This document shows, in pieces, positions 7,920 through 16,289 of a DNA stretch of 64,000 nucleotides (positions within the stretch are counted from its first letter, which is position 1; each line of letters starts with the position of its first letter). The DNA is taken from contig JAYRJL010000003.1 of the NCBI GenBank assembly GCA_041906305.1, positions 620,001-684,000 on the forward strand, given 5' to 3'. Under the pieces are notes generated by a model. The model was not told the DNA's origin and did no database searches. It saw nothing but the letters and a program-made list of their open reading frames with translations. Source of the DNA: SHVZ01 sp041906305 (GTDB taxonomy: Bacteria > Pseudomonadota > Alphaproteobacteria > SHVZ01). Both the position numbers and the translations under genes were made by a program.

Positions 7920-9449
7920 ATGTCCAAGCGCCCGCGCATCGCCCTTCTCGGCTTCATCCTGGAGAGCAACCGCTTCGCCCCGCCGGTAAAGCGCCCGGAT
8001 TTCGAGCGGGTCGGCTATTTCGAAGGCAATGCGATCCTGGAGGAGGTCAGGAAGCCCTACCCGGCGATCGACGAGAGCATGACCGCCTTCGTCAAGACCA
8101 TGGACCAGTCCGGCGACTGGGAGCCGGTGCCGGTGATCTTCGCCAACGGCGCTGCGGCCGGCCCCTGCGACCACGGCTTCTTCCTCGAGCTGATGGCCGA
8201 GATGAAGAGGCGCCTCGAGGCGGCGGGGCCGCTCGACGGCGTCTACTTCTGCCAGCACGGCGCCGCCATCACCACCGAGCATCACGATCCGGACGGGCTG
8301 ATGTTCCAGATGGCGCGCGACCTGGTCGGCCCCGACAAGCCGATCGTCGCGACGCTGGACCTCCATGCCAACATTTCGGAGCGGATGGTCAAGGCGACCA
8401 GCCTGCTGGTCGGCTACATCACCAATCCGCATGTCGACATGTGGGACCGCGGCGTCGAGGCGGCGACGGCGATGCGCGAGTTGCTGGCGGGCGTGCGCTA
8501 CCACCCGACCTTCATCCGGCTGCCGCTGGTGGCGCCTTCGGTCACCCAGCTGACGGCGCGTGGGCCCTATGGCGACCTGATCAACATGGGCCAGGCGCGG
8601 CAGAAGAAGGAGAACGCGATCGTCAACGTGACGATCATGGGGGGCTTCGCCTGGGCCGACACGCCCGATAACGGGCTCGCGATCGTCGTGACCTCGCGCG
8701 GCTCGGCCGACCCGGGACAGCGGCTGGCGAAGGATCTCGCCAAGGCCGGATGGGCCGAGCGCGAGCGCTACCAGGTGAAGCTGACGCCGCTCGAGGACGC
8801 GGTGCGCATGATGAAGGACCTCAACCGCGACAAGGCGAAGCCGCCGCTGCTGTTCGCCGACGTCGCCGACAATCCGGGCGGCGGCGCCCGCGGCAACACG
8901 ACCTGGATCCTCAAGGCCGCCTACGAGGCCGGCGTCGAAGACATGGCGATCACGCCCTTCTACGACGAGGAACTCGCCGCCGAGGCGCATCGGCTCGGCT
9001 GCGGCGCGCGCTTCCGCGCCCGCTTCAACCGGTCCGAGACCAACGAGTTCTCGAAGCCGTTCGAAGCGGATGCCATCGTCCGCAACCTCTCCGACGGCGT
9101 CATCGTCGGCCGCCGTGGCACCGGCGCCGGCACGACCTTCGACCTCGGTCCGACCGCGACCTTGCAGGTCGGCGGCATCCGCGTCGTCGTCATCACCAAC
9201 CGCACCCAGGCGCTCGACTTCGGATACTTCGAGAGCTTCGGCGTGCCGGTCGACCAGATGCGCTCGCTGGTAGTGAAGTCGCGCGGCCATTTCCGCGCCG
9301 GCTTCGATCACCTGTTCACGCCCGATCGCGTGATCGAGGTGGATTGCCCCGGCCTGGTCTCGCCGATCCTCTCGCGATATCCATGGAAGGGCCTGCCCCG
9401 CCCGGTCTTCCCGATCGATCCCGACGCCAAGTGGAACGCCGCCGACTGA
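7920..9449 (+). CDS. M81 family metallopeptidase (MlrC-like)
   Basis: A 509-residue protein of the MlrC (microcystinase C) family, with the N-terminal M81 domain and the C-terminal MlrC_C domain. Candidate zinc ligands are in TLDLHANIS and in NPHVDMWDRG. The C-terminal half contains VADNPGGGARGNTTWIL and PFYDEELA, both typical of the family. I start at the ATG at 7920 with GGAG at 7908-7911; an in-frame start 19 codons upstream has no such signal. It diverges from the DUF1028/peptide-transporter operon across 109 bases, which suggests a shared role in peptide or amide catabolism. Most MlrC homologues act in bacteria that never meet microcystin, so the real substrate is unknown. Confidence 0.88.
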   Translation: MSKRPRIALLGFILESNRFAPPVKRPDFERVGYFEGNAILEEVRKPYPAIDESMTAFVKTMDQSGDWEPVPVIFANGAAAGPCDHGFFLELMAEMKRRLEAAGPLDGVYFCQHGAAITTEHHDPDGLMFQMARDLVGPDKPIVATLDLHANISERMVKATSLLVGYITNPHVDMWDRGVEAATAMRELLAGVRYHPTFIRLPLVAPSVTQLTARGPYGDLINMGQARQKKENAIVNVTIMGGFAWADTPDNGLAIVVTSRGSADPGQRLAKDLAKAGWAERERYQVKLTPLEDAVRMMKDLNRDKAKPPLLFADVADNPGGGARGNTTWILKAAYEAGVEDMAITPFYDEELAAEAHRLGCGARFRARFNRSETNEFSKPFEADAIVRNLSDGVIVGRRGTGAGTTFDLGPTATLQVGGIRVVVITNRTQALDFGYFESFGVPVDQMRSLVVKSRGHFRAGFDHLFTPDRVIEVDCPGLVSPILSRYPWKGLPRPVFPIDPDAKWNAAD

Positions 9450-9450
9450 G

Positions 9451-10056
9451 CTAAGGCTTCCTCAGGATCAGGTGGAAGACGTGCCAGTGCTTCAGCTTGC
9501 CCCTGGCCGTCGGCGCATCGTTCTCGACCTCGTCGAAGAGCTCGACCGCGAAGGCCGAGATCAGACGCTCGACCGCGGCTCGATCGAGGATCGAGAGGCC
9601 GGGCCGGTCGGCCCAGCCGTCGTTCGGCCCGTAGAGGTGCCCTGAGAAGCGCCCGCCGGAAACGAGGCTGGCCCCGATGCGCCTCCACACGCGGGCGAAG
9701 TCGGCCGGCGCCAACAGCGGCAGCACGAAGCTCGCATTGATCAGATCGGCCGGAGGCCAGGCGCTCGCCTCGATTCGAGCGACCCTCGTCTCGAGCGCCG
9801 CATCAGCCGGAAAGTCGTCGCGCGCCCGAAGCCGACTGATCCCTTCCTCGCTCGCGTCCAGAGCGAGCACGCGCCAGCCGCGACGCAGCAGCTCGACCGT
9901 GTCGCGGCCATCCCCGCAGCCGAGATCGACCGCGAAGCCGGGGCGCGCGAAGGACGAAGCCGCCTGCACAAGCGCCGGTCGCGGGGGCCGTCCCTTGGCA
10001 CCCTCGTAGTACGCCCCGAAGTCGCGACGCGTGCTATCGTCCGCCGGATTGGTCAT
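9451..10056 (-). CDS. Class I SAM-dependent methyltransferase
   Basis: A 201-residue Rossmann-fold methyltransferase. Motif I is FAVDLGCGDGRDTVELLRRG, followed by the acidic ribose-binding residue in VLALDAS. The FGAYYEGAKGRPPRP start resembles TehB/thiopurine-type small-molecule methyltransferases, but the substrate is not clear. I start at MTNPADDS (10056); the longer frame overlaps the divergent HutD gene. Its stop lies one base from the stop of the convergent M81 gene. Confidence 0.75.
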   Translation of the reverse strand: MTNPADDSTRRDFGAYYEGAKGRPPRPALVQAASSFARPGFAVDLGCGDGRDTVELLRRGWRVLALDASEEGISRLRARDDFPADAALETRVARIEASAWPPADLINASFVLPLLAPADFARVWRRIGASLVSGGRFSGHLYGPNDGWADRPGLSILDRAAVERLISAFAVELFDEVENDAPTARGKLKHWHVFHLILRKP

Positions 10057-10074
10057 CTCGATCAGGATGAGATC

Positions 10075-10665
10075 ATGGCGTTGCGGATCCGTCACCTGCC
10101 CGCGGCGAAGTACCGGACGGTGCCGTGGCGGAACGGCGGCGGGATCACGGCCGAGATCGCGGTCGAGCCGGAAGGCGCCACGGTCGACAGCCGCTTCCTC
10201 TGGCGCCTCTCGCTCGCCCGCATCGACCGCTCCGGTCCCTTCTCCGCCTTCGACGGCTACGACCGCACGATCGCGCTGATCTCCGGCGCCGGCATGGTGC
10301 TGAACTTCGGCGAGCGCGGATCGGCCCGCGTCGACAAGCCGATGCAGCCGCTCGCCTTCTCCGGCGAGTGGGCGCCGGGCTGCGCGCTGATCGCGGGCCC
10401 GACCGAGGATTTCAACGTGATGACCGACAGGCAGCGCATCCGCCATCGGGTCGAGCGCGTGGAGCCCGGCCAGGGCACCCGCGTGCTGCAGACGGCCCCG
10501 ACGCTTGCGATCTTCGCCGTCGGCGGCGGCAAGGTCGGCGTCGATGGGGGGACGATGGACCTAGGCGCCCGCGACACGCTCGTCGTCGAGGGCGCGAACG
10601 AGATGACGCTGGCGTCGACCGGGCTGGCGCTCGCGGTCGGGCTGTTTCCGGTGACCGCTACTTGA
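10075..10665 (+). CDS. HutD/Ves family protein (cupin)
   Basis: A 196-residue bicupin-fold protein of the HutD/Ves family. The family hallmark is the start RTVPWRNGGGITAEIAVEP and the later SGPFSAFDGYDRTIALISGAGM. HutD is associated with histidine utilisation and Ves with cold response in E. coli, but no hut genes are nearby, so no pathway can be assigned. It starts 18 bases from the divergent methyltransferase and its stop overlaps the PagL-like gene by eight bases. Confidence 0.85.
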   Translation: MALRIRHLPAAKYRTVPWRNGGGITAEIAVEPEGATVDSRFLWRLSLARIDRSGPFSAFDGYDRTIALISGAGMVLNFGERGSARVDKPMQPLAFSGEWAPGCALIAGPTEDFNVMTDRQRIRHRVERVEPGQGTRVLQTAPTLAIFAVGGGKVGVDGGTMDLGARDTLVVEGANEMTLASTGLALAVGLFPVTAT

Positions 10666-11161
10666 TGGTGATCGGAATCACGTAGCTGAACATCAGCGAC
10701 TCCTCGCCCGGGTTCTTCTTGTTCTTGCCGAGCCCGGCGTTGGAGATGTGGTGGAAGGCGATGCCGGCGCGGACGTCGTTGTCGAAGCGGTAGTGCAGCG
10801 CCGCACCGGTGCGGAACTCGAGCGTATGGCCGAGATCCTTGCCGTCGCCGCGATGATAGGCCCCGACCGCCGCGCTCGGCGTCAGCACCACGCGCTTGTC
10901 GAGCCACCACACTTCCATGGCGATGCCGGCATAGCCGTAGGCGGCGCTGTCGGAGGTCGCCATGACGCCGGCCATCGGCCGGAGCCACCAGGCGAAGGGC
11001 TTGCCGCGCCACTCGGCGCGGAACTCGGCGGCGGCGCCGTCGTCGAGCATGTCGAAGATGCCGGCGGAGAAGTCGAGGACGTGCCCTGTCTCTCCGGCCT
11101 TTGCCGGCGTGCCGGCGGCGAGCGCCAGGACGGCCAGGCCTGCGGCGGCGAGCCCCCTCAC
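10658..11161 (-). CDS. Acyloxyacyl hydrolase / PagL-like lipid A 3-O-deacylase
   Basis: A 167-residue outer-membrane-type protein. Residues 1-24 are a signal peptide (GLAAAGLAVLALAAGTPAKA). The rest alternates as in a small beta-barrel and ends with the PagL region: FRTGAALHYRFDNDVRAGIAFHHISNAGLGKNKNPG-like, where the HHISN His and Ser are the expected catalytic residues and the following acidic residue in GEES is a candidate third member. It should remove an acyl chain from lipid A at the cell surface. The start is a GTG at 11161 that overlaps the TGA of the RraA-like gene (GTGA); a purine-rich GGGGAAG lies upstream. No ATG is available in a sensible position. Confidence 0.75.
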   Translation of the reverse strand: MRGLAAAGLAVLALAAGTPAKAGETGHVLDFSAGIFDMLDDGAAAEFRAEWRGKPFAWWLRPMAGVMATSDSAAYGYAGIAMEVWWLDKRVVLTPSAAVGAYHRGDGKDLGHTLEFRTGAALHYRFDNDVRAGIAFHHISNAGLGKNKKNPGEESLMFSYVIPITIK

Positions 11162-11907
11162 TTCTTCTTCCCCTTCTTCGACTTCGCGCCCTTCGGCTTC
11201 CACTTCGCGTACTCGGCCTTGACCGCGTCGCGCGGCGGGTAGAGGCCGAAGATCGAGCGGCCTTCCCAGACCTTCTCGGTGACGAACTGCTCGAAGCGCT
11301 CCTGGCCGGCGGCGTCCTTCGCGACCTCGTCGGCGAGGTGGCGCGGAATCACCACGACGCCTTCCTGGTCGCCGAAGATCACGTCGCCGGGGAACACGCC
11401 GACGCCGGCGCAGGCGATCGGCACGTTGAGGTCGACCGCATGGTGATGGATCAGGTTGGTCGGCGCCGAGGGCCCCTGCATGTAGACAGGGAACGGCAGC
11501 TCGGCGATGCCGGGGGAGTCGCGGAGACCGCCGTCGGTGACCACGCCCGCGGCACCGCGCTTCATCATGCGGGTGACCAGGATCGAGCCGGCGGAGGCCG
11601 CGCGCATGTCCTGGCGGCAGTCCATCACCAGCACGTGGCCGGGCGGGATCTCCTCGACCGCCTTTCGCTGCGGATGCTCCCAGTCCTCGAAGACGCCGAG
11701 ATGATCGAGATCCTCGCGGGCCGGGATGTAGCGGAGCGTGTAGGCCTCGCCGACCATCACCGGCGCGTCGGGATTCACCGGGCTCAGCCCCACCAGGAAG
11801 ACGTTGCGGAACCCGCGCTTGAAGAGCTGGGTCGTCAGCGTCGCGGACGAGCATTGCGCCAGGAGCTTCTTGGTCTCCGGCTTCAGCGGCGCCAGCTTCT
11901 TCGTCAT
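11158..11907 (-). CDS. RraA-like / HMG-aldolase family protein
   Basis: A 249-residue protein of the RraA-like superfamily, which includes 4-hydroxy-4-methyl-2-oxoglutarate aldolase and oxaloacetate decarboxylase. The metal/substrate site is in GAAGVVTDGGLRDSPGI, where the Arg-Asp pair is conserved in the aldolase-active members. GDVIFGDQEGVVVIPRHLADEV is a second family signature. The C-terminal tail AKWKPKGAKSKKGKKK is unusually basic. The ATG overlaps the stop of the prolyl iminopeptidase gene (ATGA, 11904-11907). Family membership is clear; the exact substrate is not. Confidence 0.85.
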   Translation of the reverse strand: MTKKLAPLKPETKKLLAQCSSATLTTQLFKRGFRNVFLVGLSPVNPDAPVMVGEAYTLRYIPAREDLDHLGVFEDWEHPQRKAVEEIPPGHVLVMDCRQDMRAASAGSILVTRMMKRGAAGVVTDGGLRDSPGIAELPFPVYMQGPSAPTNLIHHHAVDLNVPIACAGVGVFPGDVIFGDQEGVVVIPRHLADEVAKDAAGQERFEQFVTEKVWEGRSIFGLYPPRDAVKAEYAKWKPKGAKSKKGKKK

Positions 11908-12872
11908 GTCGTCACCTTCTCTTCGGCAAATGAACGGAAACGGTCGGTAGCCTTCAGGAGCGCGGCGCGCGTGCCGGGCTCGAGGGCGGAGTGCCCGGCA
12001 TCGGGCACGATGGTGTACTCGGCTTCGGGCCAGGCGCGGGTCAGGTCGTCGGCGCTGACGATCGGGCAGACCATGTCGTAGCGGCCCTGGACGATCACCG
12101 TCGGGATGCGGCGGATCCGATCGATACCGGCCATCAGGCCGCCTTCGGGCAGGAATGAGCCGTTGACGAAATAATGCGCCTCGATGCGGGCCAGGCCGAG
12201 GGCGTGGCTGTCGGACGAGAACTGCGCCACGAGCTCGGGGTTGGGAAGCAGCGTCGAGCAGGCGCCTTCGTAGCGGCTCCAGACCCGGGCGTAGGGCAGG
12301 TGGACCGACGGATCGGGATGGATCAGCCGGCGGTGATAGGCATGAAGCAGATCGTCGCGCTCGGCCTCGGGAATCGGCTCGGCGAAGGCGCGCCAGGCTT
12401 CGGGGTAGACCGTGCGGATGCCGGTGATGAACCAGTCGATCTCCGACTGTCGCGATAGGAAGATGCCGCGCAGCACGAAGGCGAGGCAGCGCTCCGGATG
12501 GGCCTGGCCGTAGGCGAGCGCGAGGGTCGACCCCCACGAACCGCCGAAAACCACCCAGCGCTCGATGCCCAGGTGACGCCTCAGCGTCTCGATGTCCTGG
12601 ACCAGGTGCGGCGTCGTGTTGTCGTCGAGCGATCCGAGAGGCGCCGAGCGCCCGGATCCCCGCTGGTCGAAGACGACGATGCGGTAGACCTGGGGGTCGA
12701 AGAATCGCCGATGGGTGGGCGAGGCGCCAGCTCCCGGACCGCCGTGCAGGAACAGCACGGGAAGCCCGCGTGGATTGCCCGAGACTTCCCAGTACATGAC
12801 ATGGCGGCTGTCGAGGTCGAGCCGACCATGCGCATGCGGGTCGATCTCCGGATAAAGGTCGGCATGGGTCAT
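11904..12872 (-). CDS. pip: Prolyl iminopeptidase (S33)
   Basis: A 322-residue alpha/beta hydrolase that removes N-terminal proline from peptides in the cytoplasm. The oxyanion motif is FLHGGPGAG, the nucleophile elbow GGSWGSTLAL, the acidic residue lies in QGRYDMVCP and the catalytic His in DAGHSALEPG. The start MTHADLYPEIDPHAHGRL matches the standard Pip N terminus, so I use the ATG at 12872 rather than the longer frame. It heads a minus-strand operon with the RraA-like and PagL-like genes, linked by ATGA and GTGA overlaps, though the three functions are not obviously related. Confidence 0.9.
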   Translation of the reverse strand: MTHADLYPEIDPHAHGRLDLDSRHVMYWEVSGNPRGLPVLFLHGGPGAGASPTHRRFFDPQVYRIVVFDQRGSGRSAPLGSLDDNTTPHLVQDIETLRRHLGIERWVVFGGSWGSTLALAYGQAHPERCLAFVLRGIFLSRQSEIDWFITGIRTVYPEAWRAFAEPIPEAERDDLLHAYHRRLIHPDPSVHLPYARVWSRYEGACSTLLPNPELVAQFSSDSHALGLARIEAHYFVNGSFLPEGGLMAGIDRIRRIPTVIVQGRYDMVCPIVSADDLTRAWPEAEYTIVPDAGHSALEPGTRAALLKATDRFRSFAEEKVTT

Positions 12873-12952
12873 GAGGCGCGGATCATAGCGACGCGACCCG
12901 CGGCTTGGCAAAGAACGCATCGCGCCCGCATGATGGCCCGGGACCCAGATCA

Positions 12953-14389
12953 GTGATCCGCGCGCTCGCCCTCTCCGCCCTGCTCCTCGGCCCCGCGCTC
13001 GCGGGCTGCTCTGCCATCCCGGCGACCGGAGAGCGGAGCTTCACCGGATTCATGGGCCCCGCGGACGAGGCCAGGGTCGGGCGCGAGCAGCATCCGGAGA
13101 TCGTCCGCGCCTTCGGCGGCGCCTATCCGGATCGCCGGGTCCAGGACTACGTGACCCGGATCGGCGAGTCGCTGGCACGGGTGACCGAGGTTCCCTATCT
13201 CACCTTCACTTTCACGGTCCTCGATTCGCCGGTCGTCAACGCCTTCGCCCTTCCCGGCGGCTACGTCTACGTGACGCGTGGGCTGATGGCGATCGCCTCC
13301 GACGAGGCCGAGCTCGCCGGCGTGATCGCGCACGAGATCGGCCACGTGACCGCGCGCCACGCCGCACGGCGCTACAGCCAGCAGGTGGTGGCGGGCGTCG
13401 GCACGGCGGTCGTCGGCGCCATCACCGGATCCGACGAGATCGCCGAGAGCTTCTCCTTCGGCGCGTCCGCGGTCCTGCAGAGCTATTCGCGCGACCAGGA
13501 GTTCGAAGCCGACACGCTCGGCCTCCGCTACCTCGGCCGCGCCGGCTATGCGGTCGAGGCGATGGGGAGCTTCCTCGCCAAGCTCGATCGCCACTCGCGC
13601 CTCGAGGCCGACCTCGCCGGCCGCCCCGCGGGCGAGGTCGACGGCCTCAACATCATGGCGACGCACCCCCGGACGCTGGACCGCGTCCAGCGCTCGTCTG
13701 CGGCGCCCACCGTCGGACGGCGCGAGCGCGACGCCTATCTCGGGATCGTCGACGGGCTCGTCTATGGCGACGATCCCGAACACGGCCTGGTCCGCGGCCG
13801 GAGCTTCGCCCATCCAAAGCTCGGCATCGCCTTCGAGGTGCCGGAAGGCTTCCGGTTGGCCAGCGGCGCGCGCCAGGTCACCGCCGAGAACGCGAACGGC
13901 GCCACGATCGTCTTCGACTCCTCCCGCGCCGAGCCGATGGCGATGACCGACTACCTCCGCAACGTCTGGGGACGGAGCCTGACGCTCGCCGAGCTCGAGC
14001 GGCTGAGGGTGGACGGCCTCGACGCCGCCACGGCCTCCACCCGGATCCAGACGCGGCGCGGAGCGCTCGACCTGAGGCTCGTCGCGATCCGGCTGGACGC
14101 GACCGTGCATCGCTTCCTCTACCTGACCCCGCCGCAGCTGACCCCGACGCTGGCGGCCGAGCTGCGGCGGAGCACCTCCACCTTTCGCCGTCTGACGGCG
14201 GCCGAGATCGGCGCGGCAAAACCCCTGCGCGTTCGCCTCCATACGGTCGCACCCGACGAGACCCGCGCCCGCCTGATCGAGAGGATGGCGCAGGAGCCCG
14301 GCCGCGAGCGCCGGTTCGACGTCCTGAACGGGCTTGCCGACGGCTCCGCTCCGCCGGCGGGGGCCATGATCAAGGTGATCGCGGAGTGA
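12953..14389 (+). CDS. M48 family metalloprotease lipoprotein
   Basis: A 478-residue predicted lipoprotein: hydrophobic signal followed by the lipobox LAGC with Cys19. Zinc-binding HEIGH is at residues 127-131 and the third ligand is in EFEADTLGLRYL. A long C-terminal region (about residues 270-478) is beyond the catalytic domain. It resembles BepA/LoiP-type envelope quality-control proteases. I chose the GTG at 12953 because it starts the signal peptide; a TTG 16 codons earlier is possible. It is divergent from pip and its TGA overlaps the GTG start of the cyclase gene. Confidence 0.87.
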   Translation: MIRALALSALLLGPALAGCSAIPATGERSFTGFMGPADEARVGREQHPEIVRAFGGAYPDRRVQDYVTRIGESLARVTEVPYLTFTFTVLDSPVVNAFALPGGYVYVTRGLMAIASDEAELAGVIAHEIGHVTARHAARRYSQQVVAGVGTAVVGAITGSDEIAESFSFGASAVLQSYSRDQEFEADTLGLRYLGRAGYAVEAMGSFLAKLDRHSRLEADLAGRPAGEVDGLNIMATHPRTLDRVQRSSAAPTVGRRERDAYLGIVDGLVYGDDPEHGLVRGRSFAHPKLGIAFEVPEGFRLASGARQVTAENANGATIVFDSSRAEPMAMTDYLRNVWGRSLTLAELERLRVDGLDAATASTRIQTRRGALDLRLVAIRLDATVHRFLYLTPPQLTPTLAAELRRSTSTFRRLTAAEIGAAKPLRVRLHTVAPDETRARLIERMAQEPGRERRFDVLNGLADGSAPPAGAMIKVIAE

Positions 14390-16209
14390 GGCCGTCGCTT
14401 CCCGTCGAGCACAGGCGTCGGCGCGTCTGGCTGCCGAGGATACCGATCGTCGGCGTGCTGCTCGTCGGCATCGGCGGCCTCGTCCTCGCCGCCGTGCTGA
14501 CCGTGCTGGCGATCGGCCTAGGCTCCAGCCGCCGCAACACCTTCGACCTGCTTTCCGACAAGGCCGACCTGGTGGTGACGGCGATCGAGCAGCAGATCCG
14601 CCTCCATCTCGAGCCGGCTCGCCACCAGGCGGAGTTCGTCGCCCGCATGGTCGCGGCGCGCGAGCTCGACATCGGGAACCGCACCCAGGTGTCGGAGCTG
14701 CTCTATGCGGCGCAGGCCGGAAGCCCGGAGGTCAACAGCCTGGTGCTTGTCGACACCGCCCATCAGGCGACGCTCGTGGCGCGGAACGGCTATGTCGAGG
14801 TCAACGACTGGAGCGAGGACGCGCAGGCGCGCGAACGCCTGGAGGAAGTGAGCAAGACGAAGCAGCCGTTCTGGGGCGAGGTGCTGTGGACGCGCGGGCT
14901 CGGCGCCTTCATCAATCTCCGCACGCCGCTCTGGCGCGACGGCATCTTCGTCGGCGGCCTCGGCGCCGTGGTCCAGGTCGGCAACCTCTCGCGCACGCTG
15001 CAGACGATTCCGGGCGAGATCATCGGCAGCCCCTTCATTCTCCGCGGCCGGAGCGAGGTGCTGGCCCATCCGAACCTCGCCGCCCGCCGCTCGGTCACCA
15101 CCGACGAGCGCCAGCCGCTGCCGCTGCTAGCGCAGGTCGAGGACCCGGTCCTCGAGCGCATCTGGGACCCGAAGGGCGTCCGGGTGACGCCGCTGCGCAT
15201 GGACGCGACGGAGAGTCACCAGGTCGATATCGATGGACGCTCCTACATCTTCCTCACGCGCGAGCTGCGCGGCTACGGGCCGACGCCCTGGATCATCGGC
15301 ACCTACTTCGATCTTGAGGTCATCGACCGGGAGCTTCACCGACTGCTGATGGCCTCGCTCGCCGGCGGCGCGGTCCTGATCGTCGCCCTGGCCGCCGCGA
15401 TCGCCTTCGCCCGCATGCTCGGCCGACCGATCCTCGCGCTCGCCCGCTCCGCGGAGGCGATCAGGAGCCTGGATCTCTCGACGGCGCAGCCGCTCCGGCG
15501 CAGCGTCGTGCGAGAGCTCGACGATGCCGGCCGCGCCTTCAACCAGATGCTTGGCGGGCTCCGCTGGTTCGAGACCTATGTCCCGCGGCGGCTGGTCGGC
15601 CAGCTGATCGGGCGGCGGACGACGGCGATCGCGTCCGCGGAGCGCCGCGTCACCGTGCTGTTCACGGACATCCGCGGCTTCACGACGTTGTCGGAAAGGC
15701 TGTCGGCGGCCGAGGTCGCGGCCCTGCTCAACGAGCACTTCGCGCTGATCGACCGCGTCGTCGACGCCGAGGACGGCATCGTCGACAAGTACATCGGCGA
15801 CAGCGTGATGGCGTTCTGGGGCGCGCCGGCGATCGAGCCAGACCACGCCGCGCGGGCGATCCGCGCCTCCCGGGCGATCGCCGCCGCAGTCGGCTCCGAC
15901 AATCGGCGCCGCCTCGCCGACGGGCTTCCGGCGATCCGCGTCGCGGTCGGCATCCACACGGGCCTTGCCGTCGTCGGCAACGTCGGACCGGCAGGCCGCG
16001 TCAACTACACGATCGTCGGCGACACGGTGAACTCCGCCACCCGGATCCTGAACGAGGCCAAGGACGTGGAGGACATGGCGGACGTCGTCGTGCTGGCCAG
16101 CGGCGAGACCATCAGGGCCGCGGGCAAGGAGGCTCGCGACTGCGAGAGCCTGGGCACTCATCAGCTGCGCGGCCGGATGGAGGCGATCGAGCTCTTCAGG
16201 GTGGTGTGA
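14386..16209 (+). CDS. Class III adenylate/guanylate cyclase with extracytoplasmic sensor
   Basis: A 607-residue membrane cyclase. Transmembrane helix 1 is at about residues 19-46 and helix 2 at 318-345; between them is a periplasmic region of about 270 residues that looks like a Cache sensor. A HAMP-like segment (346-390) leads to the cyclase domain. Metal-binding Asp428 (LFTDIRGFTTL) and Asp472 (YIGDSVMAFWG), base-selecting Lys468 and Asp546, and transition-state Asn549/Arg553 (VNSATR) are all present, so it should be active and the Lys/Asp pair favours ATP. It starts with a GTG overlapping the protease stop (14386-14389), suggesting a linked envelope-sensing role. Confidence 0.9.
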   Translation: MRPSLPVEHRRRRVWLPRIPIVGVLLVGIGGLVLAAVLTVLAIGLGSSRRNTFDLLSDKADLVVTAIEQQIRLHLEPARHQAEFVARMVAARELDIGNRTQVSELLYAAQAGSPEVNSLVLVDTAHQATLVARNGYVEVNDWSEDAQARERLEEVSKTKQPFWGEVLWTRGLGAFINLRTPLWRDGIFVGGLGAVVQVGNLSRTLQTIPGEIIGSPFILRGRSEVLAHPNLAARRSVTTDERQPLPLLAQVEDPVLERIWDPKGVRVTPLRMDATESHQVDIDGRSYIFLTRELRGYGPTPWIIGTYFDLEVIDRELHRLLMASLAGGAVLIVALAAAIAFARMLGRPILALARSAEAIRSLDLSTAQPLRRSVVRELDDAGRAFNQMLGGLRWFETYVPRRLVGQLIGRRTTAIASAERRVTVLFTDIRGFTTLSERLSAAEVAALLNEHFALIDRVVDAEDGIVDKYIGDSVMAFWGAPAIEPDHAARAIRASRAIAAAVGSDNRRRLADGLPAIRVAVGIHTGLAVVGNVGPAGRVNYTIVGDTVNSATRILNEAKDVEDMADVVVLASGETIRAAGKEARDCESLGTHQLRGRMEAIELFRVV

Positions 16210-16289
16210 GGGGGCGGAACCAAGAAGCCTTGCCGCCAGTTTATGTCGGGCCCGCACAACGCCCCGCTTTCCCCGACGGAGCCCCGCCC

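Noticed and set aside
7899..9311. Minus-strand open frame of 470 codons opposite the M81 gene
   Set aside because: Antisense shadow without domain features; the plus strand has the MlrC motifs and a ribosome-binding site.
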